From: CBDAKK01 sp965196605
Lineage (GTDB): Bacteria > Spirochaetota > Spirochaetia > WTKD01 > G963693115
Length of the DNA stretch: 64,000 nt
Direction: 5' to 3'
Assembly: GCA_965196605.1 (NCBI GenBank)
Contig: CBDAKK010000001.1
Location: 186,001-250,000, forward strand
Within the stretch, counting starts at the first letter, position 1; each line of letters begins with the position of its first letter. Below the pieces are notes generated by a model. The model saw only the letters and a list, made by a program, of their open reading frames with translations, searched no databases and was not told the origin of the DNA. The position numbers were made by a program, and so were the translations under genes. Positions 41,874-52,378 of the stretch are shown piece by piece.

Positions 41874-44041
41874 GCTGTGATAGCCTCCTCCTCTGATGCT
41901 TTTTCTAAGGCGTTTTCGTTTTCTATATTTATACTTCGTACTACGTGCACGTTATATTCATCAGGCACCTCAAGCGTAGAAAGCACGGGTACCATGTAAC
42001 CTTTTTTATTAAGCGTAGACGCAAGCATTTTTTGCATAATGGGACGAGTGCTTTCACTTACAAGCAGCACCGGCGTAGCCACCTGTTTCTCGCTTCCATC
42101 ATTACGAGCTATACTCAAGGGTGTGGAAAAACACTGCGATATATTAGCAACTATGTTTTGCTTCACAGACGGTTCTAAAAACTGCTGCGTCTCTTGAGTT
42201 TGAAGAATGCTTTGTTCAAGCTCGTAATCAAGCGCATACGAATATATCACTTTATCATCATCAGAATACTGTTTTGCAATTTGATACCTAAGTGCCTGTC
42301 TTGCCTTTTCTACCAAGAAATCAATGTCTTTGGTCATTTCGCCAAAGTCGCTTAAGGTTTCACAAAGCGCCGTGAGGTTACGTATAGATATTTTTTCGCG
42401 CAGGAGTCTTTGGAATATTCTCTGCAAGAGTCCCATGCTAATATGCTTTTTAAGCTCCTCAACAACCGCAGGTTGTTTCTCTGCAAATTGTTCTACCAAA
42501 CGTACGGTGTCTTGTCTGGTTAGCAACTCTGCAAGCTTATTTTCCAACAGGGTTGACAGATGCGTCGATATCAACGCCGAGGGATCTGCGACCGTGTAGC
42601 CCGCACGCTCTGCATTTGAGCGCTCAGAGGCATCTATCCACAAGGCAGGCAACCCAAAGGTGGGATCACGTGTAACTTCACCCGGTATTTCAACACCCAC
42701 ATGCTCACGCGCTTGTATTGCCAAAAGTTTATTCACGCGTATGACGCCGCGCCCCATTTCTACGCTGCTAAATTTTATCGAATACTCAGACGCATCAAGC
42801 AAATAATTGTCGACTATGCGCACAAGTGGAATAACCATGCCCATGCTAATCCCAAGTTCTCTTCGTATGCTCGATATCCTATTTAAGAGATCTGCCTGCC
42901 CATTATCATCTTGTACCAGTGGTACAAGGTCATACCCTATTTCCAAGGAAATAGGATCCAAAGGCTCAAGTTTTTGCACATGCGACTGCATGGCATCGCT
43001 GCGCTCCTTTGCCTGTTGTTCTTTGTTTTCTTTCATAGTTTGAACCCTCTGTTTGCGTTCTGAAAAAACTGCCGCAGTAATAAGCAATATGCCCATAGGA
43101 AGTAACACGTACCATGGAAAACCCGGCAAAATTCCTAAGAGGCAGAGCAAGCCGCCTGCTATGTAGTAAATACGCGTGTATACGGTAAACTCTTTGCTCA
43201 TGTCTTCGCTTAAGTTTCCTTGCGATGCCGAACGTGTTACAATGATGCCCGATGACGTGGAAATTAACAGCGCAGGCAACTGCGAAACCAGCCCGTCACC
43301 TACGGTAAGTTGTACGTAATTATTTAAGGCTGCACTGAAGCCCTCACCCCGTACCGCAACACCAATGATAAGCCCACCCACAATATTGATAAGCGTAATG
43401 AGAATACCTGCCTTGACATTTCCTGAGACGAATTTTGACGCACCATCCATGGAACCATAAAAGGCAACCTCGCGCTGCAAATCGCGTCTTCGCATAATCA
43501 ACTCATCTTCGGTAATTGCCCCAGAATTAAATTCTGCCTCCATGGCCATTTGTTTACCAGGTAAGGCATCAAGGGCAAAACGAGCGGCAACTTCACTAAC
43601 CCGCGTAGCACCCTTGGTTATAACCAAAAACTGAACCGCTATGATAATGACAAATATGATAGCGCCGACAATGAGGCTTTGCCCGCCTGTTCCACCGCCT
43701 ACTACAAACATTCCAAAGGCGCGCACTATCTTCCCATCAAAATTTGCTCCCTGCGTTAAAATAAGTCGCGTAGATGAAATATTAAGTGCAAGCGAGAAAA
43801 CGGTAGAAACAAGCAGCATGGACGGGAAAACCGAAAATTCCAAGGCTCCGCGAATAAAAAGCACGTTTAGTATTATGACAATACTTATAAGCAAATTCAT
43901 CGATATAAATAAATCGAGCGCTATTGTCGGCATAGGAATGATCATCATCATAATGATGAACACCACTCCTATGACCACAGAAAATTCGCGAAATACGCCG
44001 CTTTGGAATTTTTGTATAAGTGAGAGTAAAAACTTATTCAT
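41870..44041 (-). CDS. flhA: flagellar export gate protein FlhA
   Basis: 723 residues from the ATG at 44041; a GTG two codons upstream is possible. Eight or so membrane helices fill the first ~330 residues (GVVFIIMMMIIPMPTIALDL, GGLIIGVAVRGEGF), followed by a cytoplasmic domain of about 370 residues. Conserved cytoplasmic loop signature is visible (ARFALDALPGKQMAMEAEFN). It is the nonameric export gate of the flagellar type III apparatus. Overlaps flhB by 8 nt. Confidence 0.95.
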   Translation of the reverse strand: MNKFLLSLIQKFQSGVFREFSVVIGVVFIIMMMIIPMPTIALDLFISMNLLISIVIILNVLFIRGALEFSVFPSMLLVSTVFSLALNISSTRLILTQGANFDGKIVRAFGMFVVGGGTGGQSLIVGAIIFVIIIAVQFLVITKGATRVSEVAARFALDALPGKQMAMEAEFNSGAITEDELIMRRRDLQREVAFYGSMDGASKFVSGNVKAGILITLINIVGGLIIGVAVRGEGFSAALNNYVQLTVGDGLVSQLPALLISTSSGIIVTRSASQGNLSEDMSKEFTVYTRIYYIAGGLLCLLGILPGFPWYVLLPMGILLITAAVFSERKQRVQTMKENKEQQAKERSDAMQSHVQKLEPLDPISLEIGYDLVPLVQDDNGQADLLNRISSIRRELGISMGMVIPLVRIVDNYLLDASEYSIKFSSVEMGRGVIRVNKLLAIQAREHVGVEIPGEVTRDPTFGLPALWIDASERSNAERAGYTVADPSALISTHLSTLLENKLAELLTRQDTVRLVEQFAEKQPAVVEELKKHISMGLLQRIFQRLLREKISIRNLTALCETLSDFGEMTKDIDFLVEKARQALRYQIAKQYSDDDKVIYSYALDYELEQSILQTQETQQFLEPSVKQNIVANISQCFSTPLSIARNDGSEKQVATPVLLVSESTRPIMQKMLASTLNKKGYMVPVLSTLEVPDEYNVHVVRSINIENENALEKASEEEAITA

Positions 44042-45311
44042 ACACACCCATGCCTTTCATTTTGTATATTTGCTCAAATATTAACACCACAGCCCGATAA
44101 TATCGTTCCGGAATTTCTTCGCCAACCTCAAGCTCAGCATGAAGCGCGCGGGCAAGTGGCTTGTTTTCTATAATGGGTACTTCAAAATCCTTCGCGAGCC
44201 GTCTCATGTGAAATGCCATCGCATCTTCACCCTTTGCCACAACAAGCGGTGCCAGCATGGTAGCAGTATCATACTGTAAGGCAACGGCAAAGTGAGTTGG
44301 GTTGGTAATAAGTACGTCTGCCTTTTTTATGTTCTCTTTTACATTGCGAGTAATAAATTCCTTCATGCGGTTTTGAATATGCCTTTTTACCTCGGCATCT
44401 CCTTCGCTTTCCTTCAGTTCGTCTTTTATCTCCTGCCGCGTCATTTTAAGTTGTTCTCGAAACAAGTAGGTTTGAAACTGCAAGTCTACAAAGGATAGCG
44501 CAAGCAGTGCAAGCGCAGACTGTAGAAAGACAAAGAAAATAAGGCGTGCGCTTAAGGCAATACCTTCTATAAACGAGTGTGAAATCGACGCACTAATATC
44601 ATCAAATGACATAGTGGCATTGAGAACCACTATTACGCTCACCACAAGTAGGCGCACAAACATGAAGCTCAGGGTATACCAACCCTGCGTGGAAAGCATT
44701 TTTTCAAACCACTTATTTAAGTTAAAACTCACGCGCGAAAAGTTTGGCGTTATAGATTTTGCGCTTGGCGCCCACCCTATTTGTAAAACCGTACCCAATA
44801 CCGCCATGACAAAGGCAGCAATAAAAACGGGAACAACAATGCGTCCAATTTGCATGCCTATAAAAAGCAGGTGATCTACATGCCCAAAGCTGCGGACGCT
44901 ATGCATAGCCCCAAAGTAATATTCAAAAACCTCCATAAGCGCACTCGCCATGTGTTTACCAAAACCCCCAAGCAATGCAATAACAACAAGCAACACCAAG
45001 GCTGTAGGGAGTTCTTGCGTTTTTGCAACGCGTCCTTCTTCGCGCGCTTTTTGAATTTTGCGCTCTGTTGGATCAAAGGTGCGTCCTTCATCTTCCGCTG
45101 CAAAAAGCAGTGTAAGCCTATGCCACAGCTGTAAGCCTGTTGCTGGTTTTACAACACAAGGTCTCACAAACACCCATACGCTTCTCGGTCGCATACCTTT
45201 CAGCAATGCATCTAAAAACAAAAAGAGGGGTTCTAGTACAGCGCTTACATACGAGAAACACGCAGCGCATAAGGCTTGTATAGCTTGGTATATTACATCA
45301 TATTTTTTCAT
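44034..45311 (-). CDS. flhB: flagellar export switch protein FlhB
   Basis: 425 residues. The family core starts near residue 77 (FDPTERKIQKAREEGRVAKT), so there is an N-terminal extension of about 70 residues with a hydrophobic stretch. Four membrane helices, then a cytoplasmic domain with the autocleavage motif NPTH (337-340). It switches export from hook to filament substrates. Overlaps fliR stop/start. Confidence 0.95.
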   Translation of the reverse strand: MKKYDVIYQAIQALCAACFSYVSAVLEPLFLFLDALLKGMRPRSVWVFVRPCVVKPATGLQLWHRLTLLFAAEDEGRTFDPTERKIQKAREEGRVAKTQELPTALVLLVVIALLGGFGKHMASALMEVFEYYFGAMHSVRSFGHVDHLLFIGMQIGRIVVPVFIAAFVMAVLGTVLQIGWAPSAKSITPNFSRVSFNLNKWFEKMLSTQGWYTLSFMFVRLLVVSVIVVLNATMSFDDISASISHSFIEGIALSARLIFFVFLQSALALLALSFVDLQFQTYLFREQLKMTRQEIKDELKESEGDAEVKRHIQNRMKEFITRNVKENIKKADVLITNPTHFAVALQYDTATMLAPLVVAKGEDAMAFHMRRLAKDFEVPIIENKPLARALHAELEVGEEIPERYYRAVVLIFEQIYKMKGMGVYE

Positions 45312-46099
45312 AAACGCACCCCCCGTATAAAAGTTGTAATATACTCAAAAGCAATGTTAAAAGATGCCTCAAGCGCATGTATGAGATTGGGGATTAAAAA
45401 GAAAAAAATCAAGAACCCCAGCCCTACCTGCAAGGGTATCCCCAGTATGAGCAAGTTCATTTGCGGCGCTACCTTGCCGTACAGCCCCAGCCCAATATTA
45501 ACCAAGAGCAGCGAAGTGAAAAGCGGTAAGGCAATAATAAAAGAACGCTCGAATAATTTAGTAAGTCCCAAAAATAAAAACGATACAAATGAGCCGGTGC
45601 CACCTTTGTATAAAAAGAGATCTTGCGATTGCAGGGCTACAAAACTTTGCGCTATGCCGTAGTAAAACACACGTTGCAAACTAAAAGAAGAAATAAAAAC
45701 AAGCGTTACAATGATGGACGCAAACTGCCCTACAATGGCGGTGGTGTCGCCCGAAAGTGGGTCGAGTACCTGCGCTGCGCGAAGCCCCATTTGCGTTGAA
45801 AAAAATTCCGAAAACATGCTTAAAAGCGCAAAGGTCATTTGTATAAAAAAGCCTATGACTGCACCAATGAGGGCTTCTCCTGTGAGAAAAAGTATAAATT
45901 GCCCAACAGTTTTCGGAGCTTCCACGCTGCCCTGCAAGAGATTCTGTATTGCAAAGGTTGTGAGACCCGCCAAGGCTACACGCGCAAAAAAGGGCGCACC
46001 ACTTTGTGAAAGCACGGGAGTAAGTGAAATAATTACTAACACGCGTACAGACAAGAGCATGAGAATTTGTAGCTGTTCAGGTACTATATCGAGAATCAT
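45308..46099 (-). CDS. fliR: flagellar export protein FliR
   Basis: 263 residues, about six membrane helices, typical start (PEQLQILMLLSVRVLVIISL) and RVALAGLTTFAI, ALGLLLVNIGLG-type ending. Part of the FliPQR export channel. Confidence 0.93.
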   Translation of the reverse strand: MILDIVPEQLQILMLLSVRVLVIISLTPVLSQSGAPFFARVALAGLTTFAIQNLLQGSVEAPKTVGQFILFLTGEALIGAVIGFFIQMTFALLSMFSEFFSTQMGLRAAQVLDPLSGDTTAIVGQFASIIVTLVFISSFSLQRVFYYGIAQSFVALQSQDLFLYKGGTGSFVSFLFLGLTKLFERSFIIALPLFTSLLLVNIGLGLYGKVAPQMNLLILGIPLQVGLGFLIFFFLIPNLIHALEASFNIAFEYITTFIRGVRL

Positions 46100-46146
46100 A
46101 GATTTTTAGTTATACTCCGCTTAAGCCTTGTATTGCCATATTTTTA

Positions 46147-46419
46147 TTAGCGTACAATCGCATACATCTGTCCCCATACGTTTTGTGTAAAATTTATCAA
46201 GTGCGTACTTAACCACGGGCCGAGAAAAATAAGAAGCAAGACAATAGTTATCATTTTGGGGACAAAGGTAATGGTTTGTTCTTGTATGGAAGTTATGGCT
46301 TGAATTATAGATATGGTAAGTCCAACTCCTACGGCAACCAACAACACGGGTGCGGCTAATATCAAAAGTTCCAATAATGACACGCGCATAAGCGCAATAA
46401 TTTCTCCTAGACTCATCAT
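46147..46419 (-). CDS. fliQ: flagellar export protein FliQ
   Basis: 90 residues, two membrane helices joined by the conserved QAITSIQEQTITFVPKM segment. Part of the FliPQR export channel. Overlaps fliP by 4 nt. Confidence 0.94.
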   Translation of the reverse strand: MMSLGEIIALMRVSLLELLILAAPVLLVAVGVGLTISIIQAITSIQEQTITFVPKMITIVLLLIFLGPWLSTHLINFTQNVWGQMYAIVR

Positions 46420-47240
46420 CTGCCTCCAAAGCTTAATATAAGTTGTTCAACAATAAGCGACCACCCATCAACCAAGACAAAAAGCACAAGCTTTATAGGA
46501 AGTGATATCATAATGGGCGGCAACATGATCATGCCCATGGACATGGTAACCGAGGCAACAACTATGTCTATAATTACAAACGGAATGAAAAGTAAAATTC
46601 CCATTTTAAAGGCTATAGTAAGCTCGTACAAAACATAGGCGGGAATAAGCACGTATGAAGGAACGTCCGCCAGGGTTTTGGGAGCCGGGAGCCGAGACAT
46701 GCGCATAAAGAGCTTGATGTTTTGCGGATTACCTTGCATCTGTTTGTACATGAAGGTGCGGAATGGTTTCATAAAACTTGTAAAGGCTTCACGAGCGTTT
46801 ATTTCACCCTTGCTTAAGGGCTGAATGGCGCTGGTATTAACCTGCTGAAAAACAGGCCACATGATAAAAATGCTTAAAAACAATGCTATGCCAATGATTA
46901 CCTGTCGCGGAGGAACCTGCTGTAAACCGAGCGCTTGCTGAATGAAGGAAAGTACAATGCTTATGCGCAGAAACGAGGTCATGAGTACTAAAATTGCTGG
47001 AGAGAGCGTAAGCACGGTAAGTAAAAACAGAACCTGTAATGCCGTTGCTACTTCTGAACCCGTTTGCGGAGGACGCACGGAAAAGTCTACAAAGGGTATT
47101 TGCAGCGCTTCTTGTCCCGGCGTTGGGTTTTGGGGAGCAGGCGCAAAGGTGCTTTGGGCAAAAGCAACCTTGTCCACCATGCTCATCAGCAGCATAAGCA
47201 GAACCATTGCAAACCCTTTGTTTGTAAAGAACTTATGCAT
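46416..47240 (-). CDS. fliP: flagellar export protein FliP
   Basis: 274 residues. Cleavable signal peptide (GFAMVLLMLLMSMVDKVAFAQ), membrane helices and conserved FIQQALGLQQVPPRQVIIG. Forms the core of the export gate with FliQ and FliR. Confidence 0.95.
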   Translation of the reverse strand: MHKFFTNKGFAMVLLMLLMSMVDKVAFAQSTFAPAPQNPTPGQEALQIPFVDFSVRPPQTGSEVATALQVLFLLTVLTLSPAILVLMTSFLRISIVLSFIQQALGLQQVPPRQVIIGIALFLSIFIMWPVFQQVNTSAIQPLSKGEINAREAFTSFMKPFRTFMYKQMQGNPQNIKLFMRMSRLPAPKTLADVPSYVLIPAYVLYELTIAFKMGILLFIPFVIIDIVVASVTMSMGMIMLPPIMISLPIKLVLFVLVDGWSLIVEQLILSFGGR

Positions 47241-47964
47241 CGAGTTCTTTCCCCCGTTTTATTTGTCTTCCAAACATAGACTTTATAACGTCAAAGGTTG
47301 TGTGAACAGTATTATTCTTATTTGAATGTTTATTTTGACTCTTCTTGAAAAGATGTTCTATTTTTTCATAGAAAGAATTTTTTTTATTCTCTTCTTCGTT
47401 TTCGCTCATAGAAAGCGACAAGCCTATTTCATCGACCTCTTCTTTCTCGTGTATTTCTTTCATCAAGGTAACATTCTGACCTGATGCTCCAATGAAAAAA
47501 AGAGATTTCCCGAGCTTAAGAAGATGCACATTTCCTCCGCCTGAGAGTTGGCGACTTGCGAGTACTTGTATAGTTTCAGATCGCGTGAATGACCTGCTTT
47601 GAAATTTTTTCAAAACCCAAACCAAGGCGTAAATTCCCACAATGACAACAGCTAAGACAATAAAGACACGCACCGTATCCCAAAACCCTATGGGCTCAAT
47701 TGCAACAGTATCTTGTTCACCTTCTCCGAGTATGGGAAAGGATTCTTCAGTGAGAGGAGGCTCTGTAGTCTCAGTAGTTGCGGGCGAATTTTGTTCACTT
47801 TCCAATGATGTCTCAATATTCTCTTCCGTACTACTTTCGTTTTCTAAAGTAGGCTTTTTCTCGATTAGCACATCCTGTGTATAGGCGTACACTGAAGCCG
47901 ATATAAAGAGAAAAGAGATACAAAGTCTAGCCCATCCACAAGAATGGTTTATAAAAAGTTTCAC
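47233..47964 (-). CDS. fliO: FliO/FliZ-like export apparatus protein
   Basis: 243 residues. N-terminal signal-like segment, Ser/Glu/Thr-rich periplasmic linker, one membrane helix (VFIVLAVVIVGIYALVWVLKKF) and a short beta-rich cytoplasmic part (LASRQLSGGGNVHLLKLGKSLFFIG portion) typical of FliO. Helps assemble FliP. Overlaps fliP. Confidence 0.85.
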   Translation of the reverse strand: MKLFINHSCGWARLCISFLFISASVYAYTQDVLIEKKPTLENESSTEENIETSLESEQNSPATTETTEPPLTEESFPILGEGEQDTVAIEPIGFWDTVRVFIVLAVVIVGIYALVWVLKKFQSRSFTRSETIQVLASRQLSGGGNVHLLKLGKSLFFIGASGQNVTLMKEIHEKEEVDEIGLSLSMSENEEENKKNSFYEKIEHLFKKSQNKHSNKNNTVHTTFDVIKSMFGRQIKRGKELDA

Positions 47965-48005
47965 AAATGTCCCCTCCCAAGAACATAATGGTTCTTTATT
48001 TTACA

Positions 48006-49124
48006 TTACTTTTTCAAGCGCTCACTTGATTCAATAATTTCAACAATACGAACCCCAAAGTTTTCGTCTATTACTACAACTTCGCCTTTGGCTATTAATT
48101 TATCGTTCACCTTTATGTCCAAAGGTTCACCTGCAAGTTTATTCAAATCGAGTATACTGCCTCGCCCTAGTTCCAATACTTCTTCTACAGTACGTTGCGT
48201 ATTACCAAGCTCAACAGAAATAGTAACTTGCACATCCATAAGCATATCTATGCGCTTATTTTCTTCGGAAGCTGTGCTCTTCTCAGATCCCCCAGCATTG
48301 AAAAGAGGAAATTCCACATCGCTTACTGGCGAGTCCTCTTTTAAAAGCTCATCTCCCAAAGAGGAAAGTGCAGAAGAAAAAACGCTTTCTTTTTCAGGTG
48401 CGCTTTTACCATTACCATTCGATGCTTGAGTGTCATCAGACAAAATGGAAGAAAGATCTTCCCCTACATTCAAAGTATCCGAAGCGCTTTGTTTTTCTGT
48501 AGTTTCTTCTCCAGTGGCATCCTTGCTGAGCATGGGTAATATGGTCGCACTAAAAAAATAAAAAAACGTATTTTGATCCACAGAAAATCCTGCACGCAAA
48601 AAATTCTCTCCCGCCTCTACTTGCGCCAAGTCACTGTGTAATTGAAACTCACCTAGTGAGCCCAAAAATCCATCTCCTAAAACTGTAGCAACACTACCCA
48701 CAAGATTATCACTTAATTCTTTTAAGGGGGCTCCGACGTTTTCAATGGTGTTTTCAATATCATCAACTCCCGTAACACGCTTAGCAAGCTCATGCGCCAT
48801 AACATCCGGAAATACAAGAATCTGCTCATTCTCTCCATTGGTAGCAAAAGAACCCTTTGCCACATACCATGCACCACCACCATCTACTGACAGCGTACGA
48901 GAACGTTCTATTCCTAAAAAGTTTACTGTAATTTCTTCGCCGAGCTTTTGCGAAAATTCGCTTTTTATGGCAGGAAGTGAACCTTCCATGGCCTGTGTCA
49001 AAGCACTGTAGTTAGCTTCATCATGAGCATTGTTTTCCGTAGCGGCGGGCGAGGGTTTTGCTCCATTTTCATTATCACCCAACAATGCACCGAGTTCTTC
49101 TTCTGTAAGCGATGTATCTGACAT
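48006..49124 (-). CDS. fliY: flagellar switch protein FliY/FliN
   Basis: 372 residues. N-terminus DTSLTEEELGALLGD, a middle CheC-like region without clear catalytic residues, a long acidic linker and a C-terminal SpoA domain (VTISVELGNTQRTVEEVLEL, then GRGSILDLNKLAG). SpoA forms the C-ring with FliM and docks FliH. Spirochaetes normally carry FliY in place of short FliN. Confidence 0.92.
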   Translation of the reverse strand: MSDTSLTEEELGALLGDNENGAKPSPAATENNAHDEANYSALTQAMEGSLPAIKSEFSQKLGEEITVNFLGIERSRTLSVDGGGAWYVAKGSFATNGENEQILVFPDVMAHELAKRVTGVDDIENTIENVGAPLKELSDNLVGSVATVLGDGFLGSLGEFQLHSDLAQVEAGENFLRAGFSVDQNTFFYFFSATILPMLSKDATGEETTEKQSASDTLNVGEDLSSILSDDTQASNGNGKSAPEKESVFSSALSSLGDELLKEDSPVSDVEFPLFNAGGSEKSTASEENKRIDMLMDVQVTISVELGNTQRTVEEVLELGRGSILDLNKLAGEPLDIKVNDKLIAKGEVVVIDENFGVRIVEIIESSERLKK

Positions 49125-49142
49125 AAATGTTCTCCTAAAGCA

Positions 49143-50186
49143 CTACTTCAGGGCTTCTCCCGCGCTCTCTAAAATGTCTTCAAAATCTTCAGAAAGATTT
49201 TCAACTATGCGTATGGCTTTTCTATTTGCCAATCTGCCGGGAATAGCCCTAAATTTTTTCTTATTTTCCACATATACGCTTATGGGATTACCATACTTGA
49301 CATCATGCAAATGAAGCACATCATCTTTCTGCAAAGCCATAACCTCTCCTAACTTCATTTTTAAAGTACCGAGAAGTGCGGTAATGTTCACATCAACATT
49401 TTTTAATGAATCTGATATAGTTTCATACGTACGGGAGTCTGACTCAACCCCTCCTGCCGTATACCATGTATGCGCTGATAATTTCGGTATAATGGATTCA
49501 ATAGTTATATACGGTATAGCGATGTTTATCATACCATCTATTTCATTGATACGACAACTAAAAACAATCATGAGCATCATTTCATTAGGCGCAATAATCT
49601 GTGCGAGCTGTGTGTTCGTTTCTATCTGGACTAAGTGAAGACGTAAATGAATAATCCTACGCCATGCTTCACGTAAAAACCCGAGCATAATCTCTATCAT
49701 ATTCGCAGCAACGGACTGCTCAATTTCTGTAAGCTCCCTGTTCAAAATAAGACCACCTGCGCCACCAAAAAGTCTCTCAAGTATTGAAAAAGTAATTGAA
49801 GGGTTGACTTCCAAAATAGCAGAGCCCTTCAGCGGTTGCATGTCTAATATGGAAAAAAGCGTGGGATTTGGTATAGTCTTTATAAATTCTTCATAGGTAA
49901 TTTGAGCAACAGACTGCACATGGACTTCTACAAAGGTACGGAGCTGCGTACTAAGATTATTCGTTAAAAGACGCGCAAAGGTCTCATGCATAATCTCTAT
50001 GGTGCGAAGCTGCTCCTTTGAAAACCTATCGGGATGATGGAAATCGTATAGCTTTATCTTTTTCCCAGAGAGCATATCGCTCTCATCTGCTTTGTCCTCA
50101 GAAAGCGTAGACTTAGAAATGCCCTCCATGGATTCAATAGATTCAAGCAAATAATCTAAATTAGCTTTTGATAGAACTTCCGTCAA
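49143..50186 (-). CDS. fliM: flagellar motor switch protein FliM
   Basis: 347 residues using a TTG at 50186 (TEVLSKANLDYLLESI); AGAGAGGGG stands about 8 nt upstream, and this start gives the normal FliM N-terminus that binds CheY-P. An ATG 16 codons earlier has no Shine-Dalgarno and no family support. CheC-like middle domain and C-terminal SpoA domain (LGTLKMKLGEVMALQKDDVL). It sets rotation direction in the C-ring. Confidence 0.94.
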   Translation of the reverse strand: MTEVLSKANLDYLLESIESMEGISKSTLSEDKADESDMLSGKKIKLYDFHHPDRFSKEQLRTIEIMHETFARLLTNNLSTQLRTFVEVHVQSVAQITYEEFIKTIPNPTLFSILDMQPLKGSAILEVNPSITFSILERLFGGAGGLILNRELTEIEQSVAANMIEIMLGFLREAWRRIIHLRLHLVQIETNTQLAQIIAPNEMMLMIVFSCRINEIDGMINIAIPYITIESIIPKLSAHTWYTAGGVESDSRTYETISDSLKNVDVNITALLGTLKMKLGEVMALQKDDVLHLHDVKYGNPISVYVENKKKFRAIPGRLANRKAIRIVENLSEDFEDILESAGEALK

Positions 50187-50268
50187 GACTGTACCCCTCT
50201 CTGTAATCTTACCATATGTGCATATCGTTTTCAAGTAATGCTTACATGTAGCAAAGCATAAGCGGTAA

Positions 50269-50820
50269 TTAGAAAATAATCACTTGAAATGAATTAAACG
50301 CAACCTCACGAATTTTATTATTCATGGCTCTATTTATAATTTCTCTTAATTCATTTTTGATTCTAATAAAATTCTGAGCACCTTCCAAGTCCTCCGCATA
50401 GTGAGAACTAAAATACAATGAAACACGTTCTCTTATTTGCACGCGTCTTCGAGTCAGTTCCTGCACAACAATTTGATCTTGAGGAGTATAGCCAATGTGG
50501 ATATCAACAATAAACGTTCTTCTTTTTTCGTCTCGCGTATTTCCACGTATCTCTTCCAATGCCGTAAACCAGTCTAAGTCTTCTGGCACTGTTTGCTGCG
50601 TGTTCAGCGCAATAGGTCCTGCTGTATTTGTAAGACTACTTTGCTTTTGTAAGGTGCGCACGGTCAAAACTGAAATTATCACAACAAATACCGCTAACAA
50701 TACTAAAAAAGCAATATATTTTAATATAGTGAAGAGCAATGGCAAAAAGCCACCACGTTTTTCTACATCTTGATCTTCTTGTGCATCTTCTTCGACATCT
50801 AATATATTATCTTCAGCCAT
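50269..50820 (-). CDS. fliL: flagellar basal body-associated protein FliL
   Basis: 183 residues. Acidic N-terminus, one membrane helix (LFTILKYIAFLVLLAVFVVI), and a periplasmic FliL domain (FIVDIHIGYTPQDQIVVQEL). Stabilises stator units at the motor. Confidence 0.92.
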   Translation of the reverse strand: MAEDNILDVEEDAQEDQDVEKRGGFLPLLFTILKYIAFLVLLAVFVVIISVLTVRTLQKQSSLTNTAGPIALNTQQTVPEDLDWFTALEEIRGNTRDEKRRTFIVDIHIGYTPQDQIVVQELTRRRVQIRERVSLYFSSHYAEDLEGAQNFIRIKNELREIINRAMNNKIREVAFNSFQVIIF

Positions 50821-50839
50821 AGATCCTCCTCATAAGCAA

Positions 50840-51577
50840 TCATAAATTTCCCTCATTTAAGATTACAATATCAACTCGTCTATTAAATAGATTACCAGTT
50901 GCCCCCGATTCGTACAGCGGCTTGGTATTACCAAAGCCCACAACTCCCGCGTTTTTAACAGGCAAGAGAAATTGCTTCATAAATCGCAATACTGCTGATG
51001 AACGCGCAGCAGACAAATCCCACTCGTCTTTGAAAGCCGACCCGATGGGCAAGGTATTTTCGTCTGTATGTCCTTCTATTCTATACTGCGTTTCGGGATT
51101 TTCACGTATGTAATCACGCAAAAGCATGGAAACTTTTCTAAGGGCATCGGTACTCTTTTCTACGTTTACATTCGCGGAATTTTTTTCAAAATAAAAATCA
51201 GAAGCAAGAGAAATAACAAGTCCACGTTCATTCAAAGTAACCTTTGCTTGGTCTACGGTTATTTCAGTTTGGAAAACCGCCTGTGCAGTTTTCAACAGCT
51301 TACTCATTGAAGTGCCCGCTACCGTTGAAGGAAGTGCCTCAACCGTATAGCCACCTTCCGATAATGGACTTCGCACAAAGGTTGAGCCTCCAAGCAGATT
51401 CCCAAGACCCGGGAAATTTGCCAAAATAAGTTTTAATTCGTAGCCATCTATTTTTGCCGTAGATATCAAAAGAATAAAAAAGGTGAGCAACAATGTAACC
51501 ATGTCTCCATAGGTTGCCATGTACTCTGGAATTCCTTCCGGCTTTTTTTTGGGTTTTCTTCGTGATGCTCCTGCCAT
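50840..51577 (-). CDS. motB: flagellar stator protein MotB
   Basis: 245 residues. Positive N-terminus, one membrane helix with the proton-binding Asp at position 25 (ATYGDMVTLLLTFFI), plug region, and an OmpA-like peptidoglycan-binding domain (YRIEGHTDENTL, SAARSSAVLRFM). Anchors the stator in the periplasm. Confidence 0.95.
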   Translation of the reverse strand: MAGASRRKPKKKPEGIPEYMATYGDMVTLLLTFFILLISTAKIDGYELKLILANFPGLGNLLGGSTFVRSPLSEGGYTVEALPSTVAGTSMSKLLKTAQAVFQTEITVDQAKVTLNERGLVISLASDFYFEKNSANVNVEKSTDALRKVSMLLRDYIRENPETQYRIEGHTDENTLPIGSAFKDEWDLSAARSSAVLRFMKQFLLPVKNAGVVGFGNTKPLYESGATGNLFNRRVDIVILNEGNL

Positions 51578-51586
51578 GCTTACACT

Positions 51587-52378
51587 CTACTCCTTATCAT
51601 TCCCAATCGCCGCTTGAGCACGGTCTTCATCGGACAAGAATGACAATAGTTTATCTTTGACAATGCGCGGATTCTCACCCGACTGAATAGAGGCAATACC
51701 CTCCAAAACTATAAAGTAATATCGAGACTCTTCCGTGTCAATTTCCTTCAAGCGGTTAGCTATGGGAATGAATATAAAGTTTGCCAAAATAGCGCCATAA
51801 AAAGTAGTAATAAGCGCAACTTGCATACCCCGTCCTATGGAGGTTGGATCACCACCTATGTTTCCAAGCATTGCAATAAGTCCAATAATAGTACCAATGA
51901 GTCCAAAGGCGGGAGCAACGCGTCCTATAAGCTCAAAGGTATTTTGCATCTGTTCATGCCGAGACTGCATTTCATCTATCTGCGTGTTCAGCGTGTTTCT
52001 TATCACATCGGGATCCGTACCATCTACGACCATCTGCAAACCCTTGCGAGTAAATTCATTCGGAATATCGAAAATCTCATCTTCCAATGCAAGAAGCCCA
52101 TCTCTACGAGCCCTGTCTGATAAATTAACAAAGGTTTCTATAGCATTGCTATAATCAAGCGTGGGAGTACTAAATGCAATCTGTACACATCGCCTAAATT
52201 TGCCAAGAAAGCCTGTAGGTGCCCCCATAAGGGTAGCACATACGGTTCCGCCCACGGTTACAAAGAACGAGGCAACACTTATATATGGACCAAAACCCAC
52301 GCGATTGAGCATGATACCTATAATGATAACAACCCAACCGACAATGAACCCAAGAAGAGCCGTAATACTCAGTTTCAT
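51587..52378 (-). CDS. motA: flagellar stator protein MotA
   Basis: 263 residues, four membrane helices, with conserved cytoplasmic RRDGLLALE and the GLIGTIIGLIAMLGN segment. With MotB forms the proton channel that drives rotation. Overlaps flbD (ATGA-type). Confidence 0.95.
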   Translation of the reverse strand: MKLSITALLGFIVGWVVIIIGIMLNRVGFGPYISVASFFVTVGGTVCATLMGAPTGFLGKFRRCVQIAFSTPTLDYSNAIETFVNLSDRARRDGLLALEDEIFDIPNEFTRKGLQMVVDGTDPDVIRNTLNTQIDEMQSRHEQMQNTFELIGRVAPAFGLIGTIIGLIAMLGNIGGDPTSIGRGMQVALITTFYGAILANFIFIPIANRLKEIDTEESRYYFIVLEGIASIQSGENPRIVKDKLLSFLSDEDRAQAAIGNDKE